A stretch of 64,000 nucleotides of DNA, taken from assembly GCA_026874595.1 (NCBI GenBank), contig CM049313.1:10599508-10663507 (forward strand). Direction: 5' to 3'. This document shows positions 22,617 to 33,479 of the stretch, piece by piece. The notes below the pieces were generated by a model, which searched no databases, was not told where the DNA came from, and was given only the letters and a program-made list of their open reading frames with translations. Position 1 is the first letter of the stretch; each line of letters starts with the position of its first letter. The position numbers and the translations under genes are program-made. The stretch is from Sipunculus nudus. Lineage: Eukaryota; Annelida; Sipuncula; Golfingiida; Sipunculidae.

Positions 22617-23874
22617 TGAAACCTCGTTGTGTCGAACACGGTTAAGTCGAATTCCCGCTTGTGTCGAAGTCGAATTGGGAGTCCCTGAAAAGACAGTTAA
22701 AACCTTACTAATTTAACTTCTTTTGTGTCGAACTCGGATGTGTCGAAAAACCTGATGTGTCGAAGTGTTTTGTTGGCCCCCAGCTAATATTTCTATCGCT
22801 TAACTCGAAGTCAGATTGCGTGAATGTTTTGATAAGTGTTATGCACGGCTCGTCAATCGTGATTTGGCTGTGATGACCAATTATACCGGTATTCAATTAA
22901 TACCGACAAGGCTCTTACCCATCAAGCGCGATGGTTCTGTTGCTGGAATCGAGGTCATGCCGCATTAATGTTTGGATAACAGTTGTGCACGGTACATCAA
23001 TCATACCTATGGCAGTGATGACCAGTAACATAATTAATACCGGTAAGGATCTTACTCATTAAACACAGTGGTTTACACACCTGGTCCGTTGTTTACCTGG
23101 TTTGCTAATTAGGAAAATGAGATCTATAACAGTTTGACTCTTATTTACCAAAAGTACGTTATACTGTATTACTGCTTCACTTTTATATTGTTCGTATCCT
23201 GTTTGCTATGGCCTGTTCACAGCCTCGAAAGCGTAAGCTTGCTCTAAAGACTCTTGAACAGAGGTACGAAGCACTCAGTGGCTCGAGGTTGAACGTGCTG
23301 ACAAAACCAAGACACAAAATTGTAAAGAACTTCAACATTCCCGCCAGTTCGCTGAGTACATGGATTAAGAATGCTTAGAAGATCAAGGCGACCTATGCTG
23401 ACCGCAAGTTGTGGAAGCTGCTATAGTCGTCAGAAGGCGCGGATGGTTGCTTCATATTCCTGTCGGGTATTGAGAGCTTTGTTTCTGACCAGGATTGTAC
23501 TCGTTTTAAGCAAGGGACTGTTACTGCCTTTTAGGAAGCTCTGATGGGTTGGACCGAAACTGATCTGAACCATATGATGATTTGTGTGCTTTAATACATG
23601 TATGTGCTCTCATATCTCTTTCTTGATTTACCTCATCATATTTTGGTGGTCCTTTTTTTATAATTGATGAATATTTTATATGAAAATTGTTTTGTTCTTT
23701 CAGTTAAACATTTGTGATAACTTTAAAATATTTAAGCCCTATATACATGTGCAGTATTTATCAATAATAATCAGGCTGGAGATGGTTGAATATAATAAAC
23801 ATCGGTTGTCTCGAAAACCGCTTGTGTCGAAGTAAATTCTCCAGTCCCTTCGACTTCGACACAACGAGGTTTCA

Positions 23875-23877
<3 letters not shown>
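22614..23877 (+). mobile_element. pogo/Tigger-like DNA transposon, internally deleted
   Basis: The ends are inverted repeats: CAGTGAAACCTCGTTGTGTC at the left, and its reverse complement (gacacaacgaggtttcactg) ending at 23877. Both sides are bordered by TA. The sequence near both ends repeats gtgtcgaa motifs. Inside, 23208-23378 encodes the N-terminal DNA-binding part of a CENP-B/pogo transposase, ended by a stop. The DDE catalytic domain is absent. Two diverged copies of a ~130-base block (tcaatc...gtgatgacca, cttac..atcaagc) lie at 22840-22935 and 22983-23085. Confidence 0.85.
23208..23378 (+). pseudogene. CENP-B/pogo transposase N-terminal fragment
   Basis: Starts MACSQPRKRKLALKTLEQRY and continues to FNIPASSLSTWIKNA before TAG. 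The pattern KRK.L.L..L..RYE...(G)..........F.IP.S.LS.W.KN is the first helix-turn-helix of pogo-type transposases, which binds the element's ends. It is only 56 codons long; open fragments continue to about 23590 but no DDE triad was seen. Confidence 0.75.

Positions 23878-23951
<74 letters not shown>
23878..23951. repeat. (TA)n microsatellite between two pogo-like elements
   Basis: About 37 TA dinucleotides separating the ends of the two elements. Confidence 0.9.
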
Positions 23952-23954
<3 letters not shown>

Positions 23955-24568
23955 TAAAACCTCGTTGTGAGACAACCGATATTCATTAAATTCAACCTTC
24001 TTCAGCCTTGATTATTATCGATAAAAACTGCAATTGTATAGGGCCTAAATTATATAGTTTTCACAAATGTTTCAAATGTTTGCGTGAAAGAACAACACAA
24101 ATTTTATTATAAATTTATTTATTATTAATAAAAAGATACATAAGTACAAACAAAAATAGGATTAGGTATATGTCGGCGAGAGAAGAAAGGCGTGATCATG
24201 AGTGACTAATTGGCCAAACAGGTAAACAACGGACCATGTGTGTAAACCATGGCGCTTGATGAGTAAGATCCTTGCCGGTATTGATTATGTAACTGGTCAT
24301 CACGGCCGTAGTATGATTGATGGGCCGTGCACAACTATTATCGAAAAATTAAAGTGACATGACCTCGAGTCGAGCGACAGGGCTAGATGGGTTAAGCGAG
24401 AGAAATACTAGCTGAGGACCATCAAAATACCTCGTCACATCAGGTTTTTCGACACATCCGAGTTCGACACAAAAGGAGTTAAATTATAATGTTTCAACTG
24501 TTCTTTGCAGGGACTTCGACACATGCGGGAAATTCGACTAAACCGAGTTTGACACAACGAGGTTTATT

Positions 24569-24572
<4 letters not shown>
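23952..24572 (-). mobile_element. Second pogo-like element, inverted and shorter
   Basis: Starts CAGTAAAACCTCGTTGTGAG and ends near gacacaacgaggtttatttg at 24572, again between TA runs. The interior matches the first element in reverse orientation (for example ggtaaacaacggaccatgtg, gagtaagatccttgccggta, tgattgatgggccgtgcac) with the transposase region deleted. Non-autonomous. Confidence 0.8.

Positions 24573-24620
<48 letters not shown>
24573..24620. repeat. (TA)n microsatellite
   Basis: About 24 TA dinucleotides right of the second pogo-like element. Confidence 0.9.
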
Positions 24621-24621
<1 letters not shown>

Positions 24622-24711
24622 CGAATGGATTCAGACTCGAACGTGAAATAGAGCCACAAGGACGCGAACTTGAAAGGTACGGACTTGACTACAACACTTA
24701 AAGCATCATAC

Positions 24712-24840
24712 CCTTTTCACAGTTACTTCCTCCATACCATAGTGGACATTTGCATGAATATCGCCAGCCTGACCTGTCTTTTGTTGAACCACAGGTTCCA
24801 CCATTTTGACACGGATTGCTCTTGCAGGGATCAGGGTCCT
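24712..24840 (-). CDS. EGF-like module exon
   Basis: This 129-base exon encodes one EGF domain: DPCKSNPCQNGGTCGSTKD, then a second half YSCKCPLWYGGSNCEK. All six cysteines are present. The acceptor is ttttttgtag (24841 onward) and the donor is GTATGATGC (24703-24711); both junctions are phase 1, so it fits the other EGF exons. It is isolated by pogo-like elements and other repeats on both sides, and its membership in the same transcript is inferred from strand, phase and module type. Confidence 0.85.
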
Positions 24841-25235
24841 CTACAAAAAACAATGTACATTAACTTAAGTACATGTGTGTAAATTTATTTTCGTGTTTCT
24901 CAACAACGACAATACACAGTTTTGTTACTTATATAACGGACCTTTTATATTATTAAAATATCCTGCTTTTCTATATCAAGAGGCTCAGGACTGGGGCGTA
25001 AACATGCAAAGGGTTAAACCCAACTTCTATATATAATATATCACAAATACTGCTTGAAGGTACCACAGGTATCATTTGTGTATTACCGGGTTGGCGGGAG
25101 GGAAACGGGTACGGGAATGATTACTAATTCACGATGCGTTTGTTCTGTTATGTTGTTTCCTTAACATACTGTCGGGCAAAGATTATGTCATTAAAAGAAA
25201 ACAAGGTTGTTTTGCTGACAATGAATGGCACACGA

Positions 25236-25490
25236 AAACCGGCATAGGTGGCCTAGGGGTGTAGATCGTGAGTTTCAATCTCAGCCGAGGCGGGCAGATC
25301 TTTTCGGTAGGCCCCACTAAGTGTAAGCGCATTACAGGCTTGATGGGAAGGCCGTGTCCTACGGACGTGGTTCACTCACACAGGAGTGTGCCTTTCGTGG
25401 GTTCCTCGGCGGTATGGCCAAGCTATGGGGACGATAATACACCCTGGGCCCGCAGGTGCGTGATCACTGGGCCTGAATCCTCTTGACTGT
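25236..25490 (+). mobile_element. Possible tRNA-derived SINE
   Basis: Starts with ggtggcctaggggtgtagat (A-box-like) followed by gagtttcaatctcagcc (B-box-like) at tRNA-like spacing, then a GC-rich body (ggccgtgtcctacggacgtg, gggcccgcaggtgcgtgatc). No tail or target duplication was seen, so the call is tentative. Confidence 0.35.
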
Positions 25491-25750
25491 ATTCATATTA
25501 CAGAGATTGTTTGAGACCAAAGGCCACTTTTTCACCGGCGCTGCTAGGTATGTGGGGTTATATTAGTCAAATTTAACAATTAAAAAGTCAGAGTGACGTA
25601 AGTTTTTTTTTCATTTAGGCATGTAACTAGAAATTTTAGAGGTCAGAGACCATGTTGTAACTTTGAGTGTTAGGCGACTGGTTTCTTATGTCCCTGTCAC
25701 TCCACTCGAGCCGGTGCTGTCGGCGTCTGTAACTAGCTGAGCTGCGATCT

Positions 25751-26056
25751 GTGGTCGGAGCATCGACTTTCAGTTCCATGATTTTAGTCCCTGCAGCCCA
25801 CCACTGGAAATCACGTGTGACAGGTTTCGATAATGGAATTATATCAGACCAAAACTTCCTGGTAGATCTATGTAAATGTAGAACAAGGAACTGTAAGCAA
25901 CTAGTTTACCAACATTTCAGAGACCAAGACAATCAATCTGGAAAATATCGCAAACTGTGCACCAAAAGGGAGATAGGGGACGAATACCATTATCTCTTCA
26001 TTTGTAACAAATTAAAACATGCAAGAAAAAAAACTGCTACCAAAAATATGTTATTT
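25751..26056 (+). pseudogene. LINE reverse transcriptase C-terminal remnant
   Basis: The last part (SGKYRKLCTKREIGDEYHYL, then FICNKLKHARKK) matches the Cys/His-containing tail found at the end of many LINE ORF2 proteins (pattern C..C....IGDE.HYLF.C). Only this tail is recognisable; the RT core is absent. Confidence 0.65.
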
Positions 26057-26289
26057 TAGCACATCGTTTGTCTTACTTCATTTTACTTTATTATTTACCT
26101 TGCCACTTTGCACCTTGTCAGATATCAGAAATATCAGTGTAAATTATCTTTATATCTCAAGTAGCGCCACCTACTGGTAGATAACATTACTATGTTTATC
26201 TGATTGTATTTCACACCATTCCCCAATAGGGGACGCTTTTGTGAATAAAATCTGTTGTGTTCTGTTCTGCTTGACAGGAGGCGATATAT

Positions 26290-26576
26290 ATTACGCAACA
26301 GCAGTTTTTTTCAGTTTTAGCCTTTGTCATGGAGACGCCCGTGCCAGCAATCCTCGCTAGTGTGCGCGCTTTCACACCTGTATGACAGAGCACCCGTTTT
26401 ATTGATTTGCGTAATTTTGCAATTTTTTATTTTGGAATTTCAATCCAAGATTCGTTATTTGTAACACACATATCAATTTTTAATCCGATGAACTTGATCC
26501 TAGTAGTTGGATTAAACTCGATTTATTCCAGTTAATACAGAATCGAATCCAAGATCCTGTAAGGTAGGTCCCAGTA
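26290..26576 (-). pseudogene. Left part of a split YR-retrotransposon reverse transcriptase
   Basis: Read on the minus strand, this stretch starts at the LINE insertion point with LQDLGF, continues in another frame with INWNKSS, then KFIGLKIDMCV and, near 26330-26390, GVKARTLARIAGT. These are consecutive RT-thumb and connection motifs (DLGF, N..KS, F.G..ID, AR.LA.I.G). They continue the RT whose first part ends at 36703, so a LINE insertion now separates one reading frame into two pieces 10.1 kb apart. Frameshifts show it was also decayed. Confidence 0.75.
26561..26576. repeat. Target-site duplication, left copy
   Basis: AAGGTAGGTCCCAGTA, identical to 36703-36718. The first AA could be part of the A tail in the right copy, giving a minimum of 14 bases. 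Confidence 0.85.
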
Positions 26577-26586
26577 GACTTCCGGT

Positions 26587-26597
26587 CAAGATGGCGG
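26587..26597 (+). promoter_or_regulatory. YY1-like site at the LINE 5' end
   Basis: CAAGATGGCGG at +11 to +21 of the element, next to an ETS-like ACTTCCGG. Vertebrate L1 has a YY1 site (CAAGATGG) at nearly the same distance from its first base, where it sets the transcription start. Function here is inferred. Confidence 0.5.
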
Positions 26598-27256
26598 ACA
26601 AGCAGGTCACAGGTTTGAGCTCTCTCAAAGGGGCCCAGGCGAGAGACACATTATCGCCAAGCTTTAGAGTCGGCCACAAAGAAACAGCTTACTCAGGGGT
26701 CATAGAGAAAGGAACAATCAAAACGGCAGAGGGCGTTTTTCCTTTTCGGAAGGATTGACGAATGAGAACTATAAACTAAAAACGAAAGCCGGCCCCCAAA
26801 TGAAACAAGTACGCGAGAATTACCAGAAATTACGAGTTTGCAAGGTCGACTAATAAACAAATGGCAGAGAGGTCCAAATTGAAGACCAAGGGAGTTAAGC
26901 TACCCAATTAAGGACAGGTGACGTCAAACCATTCTGAACGTGGGAACCACACATTGGCCACGAGGGGGCAGTGCCACGGTTTGTTATTTTACGTTTGTTA
27001 AGCTACGGGTAACAGCGACTTGATGGATAGTTTCTTTACCCTGATTATCGCTCGATGAATAGGCCCTATTACCATGCAGGAATAGAGTACACAAACGCAT
27101 CTTTGTCTGGACTGTATTATGTAGTTTCTATGAAACAATGTAACTTTCATGCTGTGTTCTATTATTGTCCGATAGCCTGACATGAGCCCATGACTGTTGC
27201 TTATCAGCTGGGCAACGGCTATCGGCCATGGGACAGGAAGGGCAACCTTGCACCCC
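26598..27256. other. LINE 5' region, no ORF recognised
   Basis: Relatively GC-rich at first (to about 26840), consistent with a 5' UTR; no ORF1 motif was found. Confidence 0.45.
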
Positions 27257-28215
27257 TTCTGGGATTTTATGACATAGGTATTTTTAGATCCCCATTTGTA
27301 ACCAATTCATGAATTAAGATTTTAATATGATTATTTTGGGATACACTATCCTTTTAGTCCATTATTAGTCAACCGCGTCATCACGCATGGTACCCGCGGA
27401 CAGATAGCCTTGATAAGGGGGTAGGGATGTGTAAATGCTTATAGCTCGCTTAATATTTGACATATTCTCATCAAATAAACTGTATGGTATTTGCAAATAG
27501 TTGGAAAAAGCCACTGATAAAAATAATCATAAAAATATATTTTCTTTTTTTTGTAAATTAACCAATTAATTACAATTCATATTAAATACCCTAAAAAAAA
27601 CATTGAATTTGACGGCTTTTTCTTTAAACTTTTTTAACAGAAGTTTTTTAGATGAAGTTCACATTTTTAATTTTTAGTGCATTAATACATTACACCTTGA
27701 CACTCCTAAAATCCTTATGATTAATTTATGAATATATGACCCTAAACAGATGAATGAATGATCCGCTGTGAAGTAAATTTTTAGTACTCTTTGTATACAA
27801 GGTGAATGTGGTGTCCCCTGTTCCTCTCCAGACGCACTTGATTTACACTGTGATGCTTCCCTGTTATTTTGAACAAAAATTCTTCTGAACATGAAAGTGT
27901 TAATTGGCTTTAAAATGATGAAAACCATTCTTTGAGCCATATTGAACACTATTAGATTGAGACCCAAATCGTCCTACGCTTATTAATTGGAAAAACTTTG
28001 ATAAATTTGGCAACAAAATCGAAAGCCAAATATAAACAAAAAATAACTTAATTATTGCGGAAGCCTAAGCTCAGTGTAACTTTTAGACAAGCAATTACGG
28101 TACAAGTATTTTCTTTTACCACAATATTCACAAAAGGTTTAAAGTTATGTCAAAAGGAGAAAGAAAAAGAAGGCCTGTCCAAGAGTTTCAATTATCATGC
28201 ATAATTATTAATTAC
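27257..28215 (+). repeat. Left arm of the long-TIR element
   Basis: Pairs with 31736-32635. The outer 300 bases and the inner 30 bases are the best preserved; the middle is more diverged. Confidence 0.75.
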
Positions 28216-28504
28216 TCGGCTAAATAACATTATCTAGTTTTTGGTTGATATTATTTATTTGCTGATTTGTTTTTCATGTTTTTATTTCAATTATATTATG
28301 ACTTGGTTATAAGTACTCATGCTCTAACCATGTCTTTTTCAATGCGATCGTAGGTAATGCATGGTAGGACGAGTATGTTTAAGGACAGCAGCAGGGAAGC
28401 AGAGGAGCGGAGGTTTCAAAACGGGACGGGATCATATCCGTGCTTTTCATCAGGAAGAATCTTATTTAAATGCATACTTTTCATTTGTGATTGTAAAGAT
28501 TGAG

Positions 28505-29797
28505 AAAAACAAGGGCATCGCAAAGCGAAGCATCCCCTCGCACGGGACATCATTAGAATAGGTGTGATACAACGTGTGAAAATAAGGAGGGCAGCTCTCT
28601 GGCCATGACCTTTGCTCCTGTGACCTCAAAGTAAATAGGGTTCTTCATCCATAGGTGGGTGAGCCATATGAGCAAGAAGACACTGACAGGTGTTGGTCAA
28701 ACGGTTTGGCTTTAAATGGGTCCACAAGATTTTTCAAGAAGAAGGAGCTCTGGCCGTGACCTTTGACCCTGTGACCTCAAAATCCATAGGGTTCTTCATC
28801 CATAGATAAGTGCAAGATGAAAGGTTTTGGTCAAACTGTTTGACTTTAAAAGGGTCCATAAGCTTTTTCAAGAAGTGAGCCCTGTGGCCGTGTCCTTTGA
28901 CCCCTTCACTTCAACATTGATGCGGGTGAGCCTCATCCGCAAGATGAAAAGTTTTAGTAAAACGGTTTGGCTTTAAATGGGTCAACAAGCTATTTAAAAA
29001 AGAGGGCCCTGTGGCCATGCCCTTAGACCACGTGACGTAAAAATCCATAGGGTACTTCATCTATGGGTTTGGGAGCCATATGTGCAAGATGAAAGGTTTT
29101 GGTGAAACGGTTTGGAATAAAATGGGTCCAAAAGCTTTTTCAAGAAGTGGGCCGTGCGGCCGTGAACTTTGACCCTGTGACCTCAAAATTGATATGATTT
29201 TTCATCCATAGGTGAGTGAGCCATATTTGCAAGATGAAAGGTTTTGGTCAAACTGTTTGGCTTTAAATGAGTCCACAAGCTTTCTTCAAGAAGTGGGCCT
29301 TGTGGCTGTGTTCTTTGACACCTTGACTTCATCATTTATGGGGGTCTTCTTCGATGGGTGGTTGAACATATTTGCAAGATGAAAGGTTTTGGTCAAACAG
29401 TTTGGCTTTAAATGGGTGCACAAGCTTTTTCAAGAAGTGGGCCCTGTGGCCGTGACCTTTGACCATGTGACCTCAAAATCAATAGGTGTCTTTATCCAGA
29501 GGTGGGTAAGCCGTATGTGTAAAATATAAGGTGTTGGTCAAACGGTTTGGCTTTAAATGGGTTCACAAACATTTTCAAGAAATGGGCCCTGTGGCCGTGA
29601 CCTTTGACCTTGTGGCCTCTTAATCGATAGAGTTCTTTATCTATTGGTCGGTGACCCATATATGCAAGATGAAAGATTTTGGTTAAACGGTTTGGCTATT
29701 AATCGATCCACAATCAAATTCCAAACGGACAGACGGAAGGACGCACGAACGTAGGCGTTACTATATCCCCTTCACAACGTCGTTGCGAGGGGATGAT
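28505..29797 (+). mobile_element. Helitron-like non-autonomous element with 145-bp tandem core
   Basis: Starts near gggcatcgcaaagcgaagca/tcccctcgcac and ends in a near-palindrome (atccccttcacaacgtcgtt/gcgaggggat, about 29765-29793). Between them are about eight core units anchored by caagctttttcaagaagtgg (near 28725, 28859, 28986, 29131, 29276, 29421, 29566 and an end copy at 29711); the last five steps are exactly 145 bases. A CGGA-rich microsatellite (about 29725-29745) precedes the terminal palindrome. This is the 'pearl'/HINE architecture. The same unit recurs at 50633-51503. Confidence 0.8.
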
Positions 29798-29801
29798 GAC
29801 G

Positions 29802-29920
29802 AAGCAAACAGAACGATGTATTTAAAAATGAAACTATCAGAAGCTCTGGGTTCTAAACGGAAGCAAACAGAGAGATGTACTTAAAATGAAACAATCAAAA
29901 GCTGTGGGTTCTAAACAGTA
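29802..29920 (+). repeat. Two-copy tandem repeat, 59-bp unit
   Basis: Units starting aagcaaacagaacgatgtat (29802) and aagcaaacagagagatgtac (29861), both ending gggttctaaac, immediately after the Helitron-like element end. Confidence 0.8.
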
Positions 29921-30975
29921 ATGGACAAAGCCTATGTCCTTATTCGGGACACGTAGGACGGTGTCATTGGGACTAGAACTAACGATTCAATCTAACATGT
30001 GCGCCCGAGTGGAACATAATTTTTTTATAAAGTTCATTTTTTTCATATGCTTTTCTCAAATAATCATATACACCCATCTTTTAATGTGCACTATAGCAAT
30101 AAGGGAGAATTACCCCTAACCCCCCCCCCCCCATAATCTGCTTCTTACTTTACCTGAATATCATGTAAAAATAGATAATATAAAATTGCTGATGTTTCTT
30201 TATAGTCCCTGCATTAATATTCGCTAATATATACACATTGGTTACTGTGAGTACCGAGTCTTATTGTGTACGATCCTCTTCTGAAGAATCATTTAGAAAA
30301 TTCAAAAATAATATTCAATACTGATAAATTACTAAAATAATACATGTGATAACTGCTCGGTAGTAATTCAACTTAGACTGACCAGGAAAAGGTGATCAGC
30401 GAGTCAGGATATTTAGCTGAATGAGACAGATTATAAAATGCAAGGGAAAAAAACGCTCAGACATTCAGTTATATTTATCGTGTTTAATGGGAAACTTTTG
30501 CAAGATATAAAGATAGGTTTTGTACTTTGTAATACTGGTAGTTCTAATGCTGCATTTGGTCTCAATCTCAGCTCGATCCATGTAGCAGAATAGGGGTGTC
30601 GCAGGGGTCCACGTATGACCCACACTTTCCTTCCATGATATTAAGAAGATTTATCATTAGGAAGTCACCAAATTTCACTTATATGACGTTTGTGTTTAAG
30701 TAGATGCTCACCCTCATCTCCGTGAAATACCTAGTGCATGTGTTTATTTTACCTCTTTCTGGAATAATGTAGTTTGCCCGAAGTTGGTTTGTGCGACTGT
30801 TATCTATAACAACTTTACTAAAAAAAGTTATAAAAAGATTTTGATTACATTTTGTGTAGGGTTAGGTTAACAACAATGAAATTCTCTTTCAGAAATGAGG
30901 TAACTTGGATCAACATAAAATGGTTACGTATGAAAGAATATCCGTCATTATAAGATAAGGCAATACTTCCTTGTC

Positions 30976-31025
<50 letters not shown>

Positions 31026-31735
31026 CGTCGTCATTTAATAGTATAGGAAAATGTAAACATTTCAGAACAAGGAGAAAGTATGCCCCGCTCCCATACATAT
31101 AGTTGTGAACTATTTTAGCCGCTTCTGTTCATGCAGCCTGAGCCATAACTCTCATCATGAAATAATATAGTTCCTGGGTTTACGGACCACACACCAAAGT
31201 TTGACCAGGATCCTATTTTTTTTTTTTTTTTTTTTTTTGCAGAGTTATGCGCTCTCAGAGTGTTATTCCTGTACATCACATACAAATTGATACAAAAAAA
31301 AAAAGAATAAAAAAACAGGATATCCAGTCGGGAACTTTCATATTAGGTGTTGCGCAATACATATGACCTCATTTTGAAATTTTACAATTAATGATACGAC
31401 ATTACATAACTTTTTAAAGTGTTACTGCACCTTTAAATTATTAATTAACAGGAAAAATATAAAACGTATGACCCCAAGAGGGGTCACAAGAAAACATTTA
31501 GTTGTGCAACCGAACTATATTCCTGACAGAAAAAAAGCCAACTTACTCCATTAACATTATATAACAAGCAGATATAATTACTCATTCTTATAAATAAGAT
31601 GAAACGTTTCCTTCAGTGCTCGTGAATATGTTGCTTGGTCAAAATATATTTGTATCAACAACAACATGAGAACAACTACAAAAGGGTCAAGAGGACATCA
31701 ACCAAAATAAAATAAAACAATTCGAAGTAGAAGTC
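29921..31735. other. Loop interior of the long-TIR element
   Basis: AT-rich non-coding sequence with a poly-C run (30120-30132), a (GA)n microsatellite and a poly-T run (about 31217-31240). No transposase motif was seen on either strand. Confidence 0.5.
30979..31021. repeat. (GA)n microsatellite
   Basis: About 21 perfect GA dinucleotides. Confidence 0.9.
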
Positions 31736-32635
31736 ATAATTAATAATTATGCATGATAATTGAAACTTGCAAACTTTTCTGAAAATCGTGGTGACAACAA
31801 TCCCTATCCCGTACTGTATTGGCCTGATGCACTGGGCTTAGACTTTTCAGGAATCCCTAAGTAAATGAATTATCTGGTTATGTCTTCTTTCCCGAAAACA
31901 GAATCGTCACATCAATTCAGAAGGGTAAGCATATAACTGGTTAGTGCTTAATCATTGAGAAAGTTCTTTACTAAAGTTCATTATATACCTATACATTCAA
32001 AATGGTCTTAAATAAAACGTTTATTTGTGTTTACATTCTCAGTTTCTGAAGAACGAGTATTTTTGGAATTCGAGAAGCGTCACGGTGAGAGAATAACACA
32101 GAAGACATCGTACACGTAATATACATAGGTTACCATAAAATATAATTATATGTGTAGTATCTTATATGTGTATACGATAAAATAAAAGAGTTTTCAGGAT
32201 TGTCAAGAACTTATATATGCAGAAATGTCCACATTATCTTTTAAAAACACCAACTGGGAAAAAGTTTGAAGACAAAGATATGAAATTAAGCAATTCTTTC
32301 AGGAAATTTGATTATTGTCGTAATTAATCGCTTAATCAACAAAAACATAAAACACTTATATTATTTTTTTTATCGGTGACTTTTCCGAACTATTTGCAAA
32401 AACAATACAGTTTACTTGAAGTCAATTTGTCAAATATTAAGCGAGACATAAGCGTTTCAATACCCCTTCCCCCTTATCAAGGCCATCTGTCCGCGTGTGC
32501 CGTGCGTAATGACGCGGGTGTCTTCGATTTGCCTAAAAGGGTAGTATATACAAAATAATCAATGAAAGCATCTTAATTAATTAACTTTACATACTTTGGG
32601 ATCTAAAATACCTATGCCATAAAATCCTAGACGGG
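31736..32635 (-). repeat. Right arm of the long-TIR element
   Basis: Reverse complement of 27257-28215; the outer end is cctatgccataaaatcctag followed by acgggg. Confidence 0.75.
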
Positions 32636-33479
32636 GTTATCCGTCAGCAAAAGGCTGTGATAGACCGTCATTAAATCTTTCAAAAATGTTGAATATCCCA
32701 TGCATTTTAAAAGTGTTTCTCTGTATAGTAATTTTCAAACAGCGATGATTCATTCATAGCTTTTGAGACACATTTGAATCTGCTTATACTGTTCATCAAA
32801 CTATGATTTTCTTAATTATGCAGTTTTCCCTAGCTAACTTTGATTCTGTAATTGGCAAATATACAGATGAATATATAGTGCATGGTGGTATATTGATTGC
32901 AGGAATCTCTCTTTAAAGTATGTCATTCGACACTGATGTGCCGATACACATATAAATGCTGATTCGCATAACATTGATAAGCATAATGTAGTCAGTGAGG
33001 GGTTTATATATTACTTTGAGACAATAGAACTGAATATGTGTTAACGTGCCAAGGTTAGTCTTAAGATCGACAAGAAGGGACATATTCCAAAGTAATACCT
33101 CGTATGCATGATATAAATGTGATATACATAGCACAGGTGGCTAGTTGATTTCCCCTGGGAAACACTTGTATCTTGATATTTTTAAAGGTATTTGGATAAC
33201 TAAGAAGCAAGGACTTGCTATATATTAGACATATTGTTATGTAATGTTAATACAAACTTTAAAATGACATAAATAAAGGTAATTCCCATATCATTAAAAA
33301 ATTAGGATCTTGGATCCATTAGCTGATTCAAATGTATCATTATTAATTAAGCAGTTGAGAATTGTTATCATACTTCATTGTTGTATTGATCAACCATAGA
33401 GATATCTTGGGTGTTTCACTATACAATGAAAATTAGTTAACTTTCACACTAATCATCTTCTGATTACTCTGCTGCTACA
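32636..33479. other. LINE interior without recognisable coding sequence
   Basis: Expected place for the ORF2 endonuclease; only short broken frames are present. Confidence 0.4.

Larger units (their letters stand above)
27257..32635. mobile_element. 5.4-kb element with ~0.9-kb diverged terminal inverted repeats
   Basis: The left arm (27257-28215) and right arm (31736-32635) are inverted copies along their whole length. Outer ends: ccccttctgggattttatga against ccccgtctaggattttatgg on the other strand. Further in: cgcggacagatagccttgat against cgcggacagatggccttgat, and ctcgcttaatatttgacata against ctcgcttaatatttgacaaa. At the inner end, 30 bases match perfectly (28185-28214 with 31737-31766). 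No transposase was recognised in the 3.5-kb loop, which holds a Helitron-like element. Foldback-type or long-TIR DNA transposon is the best description; the superfamily is unknown. Confidence 0.75.

Noticed and set aside
22364-24701. Several frames with long Ile-Tyr runs
   Set aside because: They are translations of (TA)n microsatellites beside the pogo-like elements.
30910-31098. Frame with a Leu-Ser run
   Set aside because: Translation of the (GA)n microsatellite.
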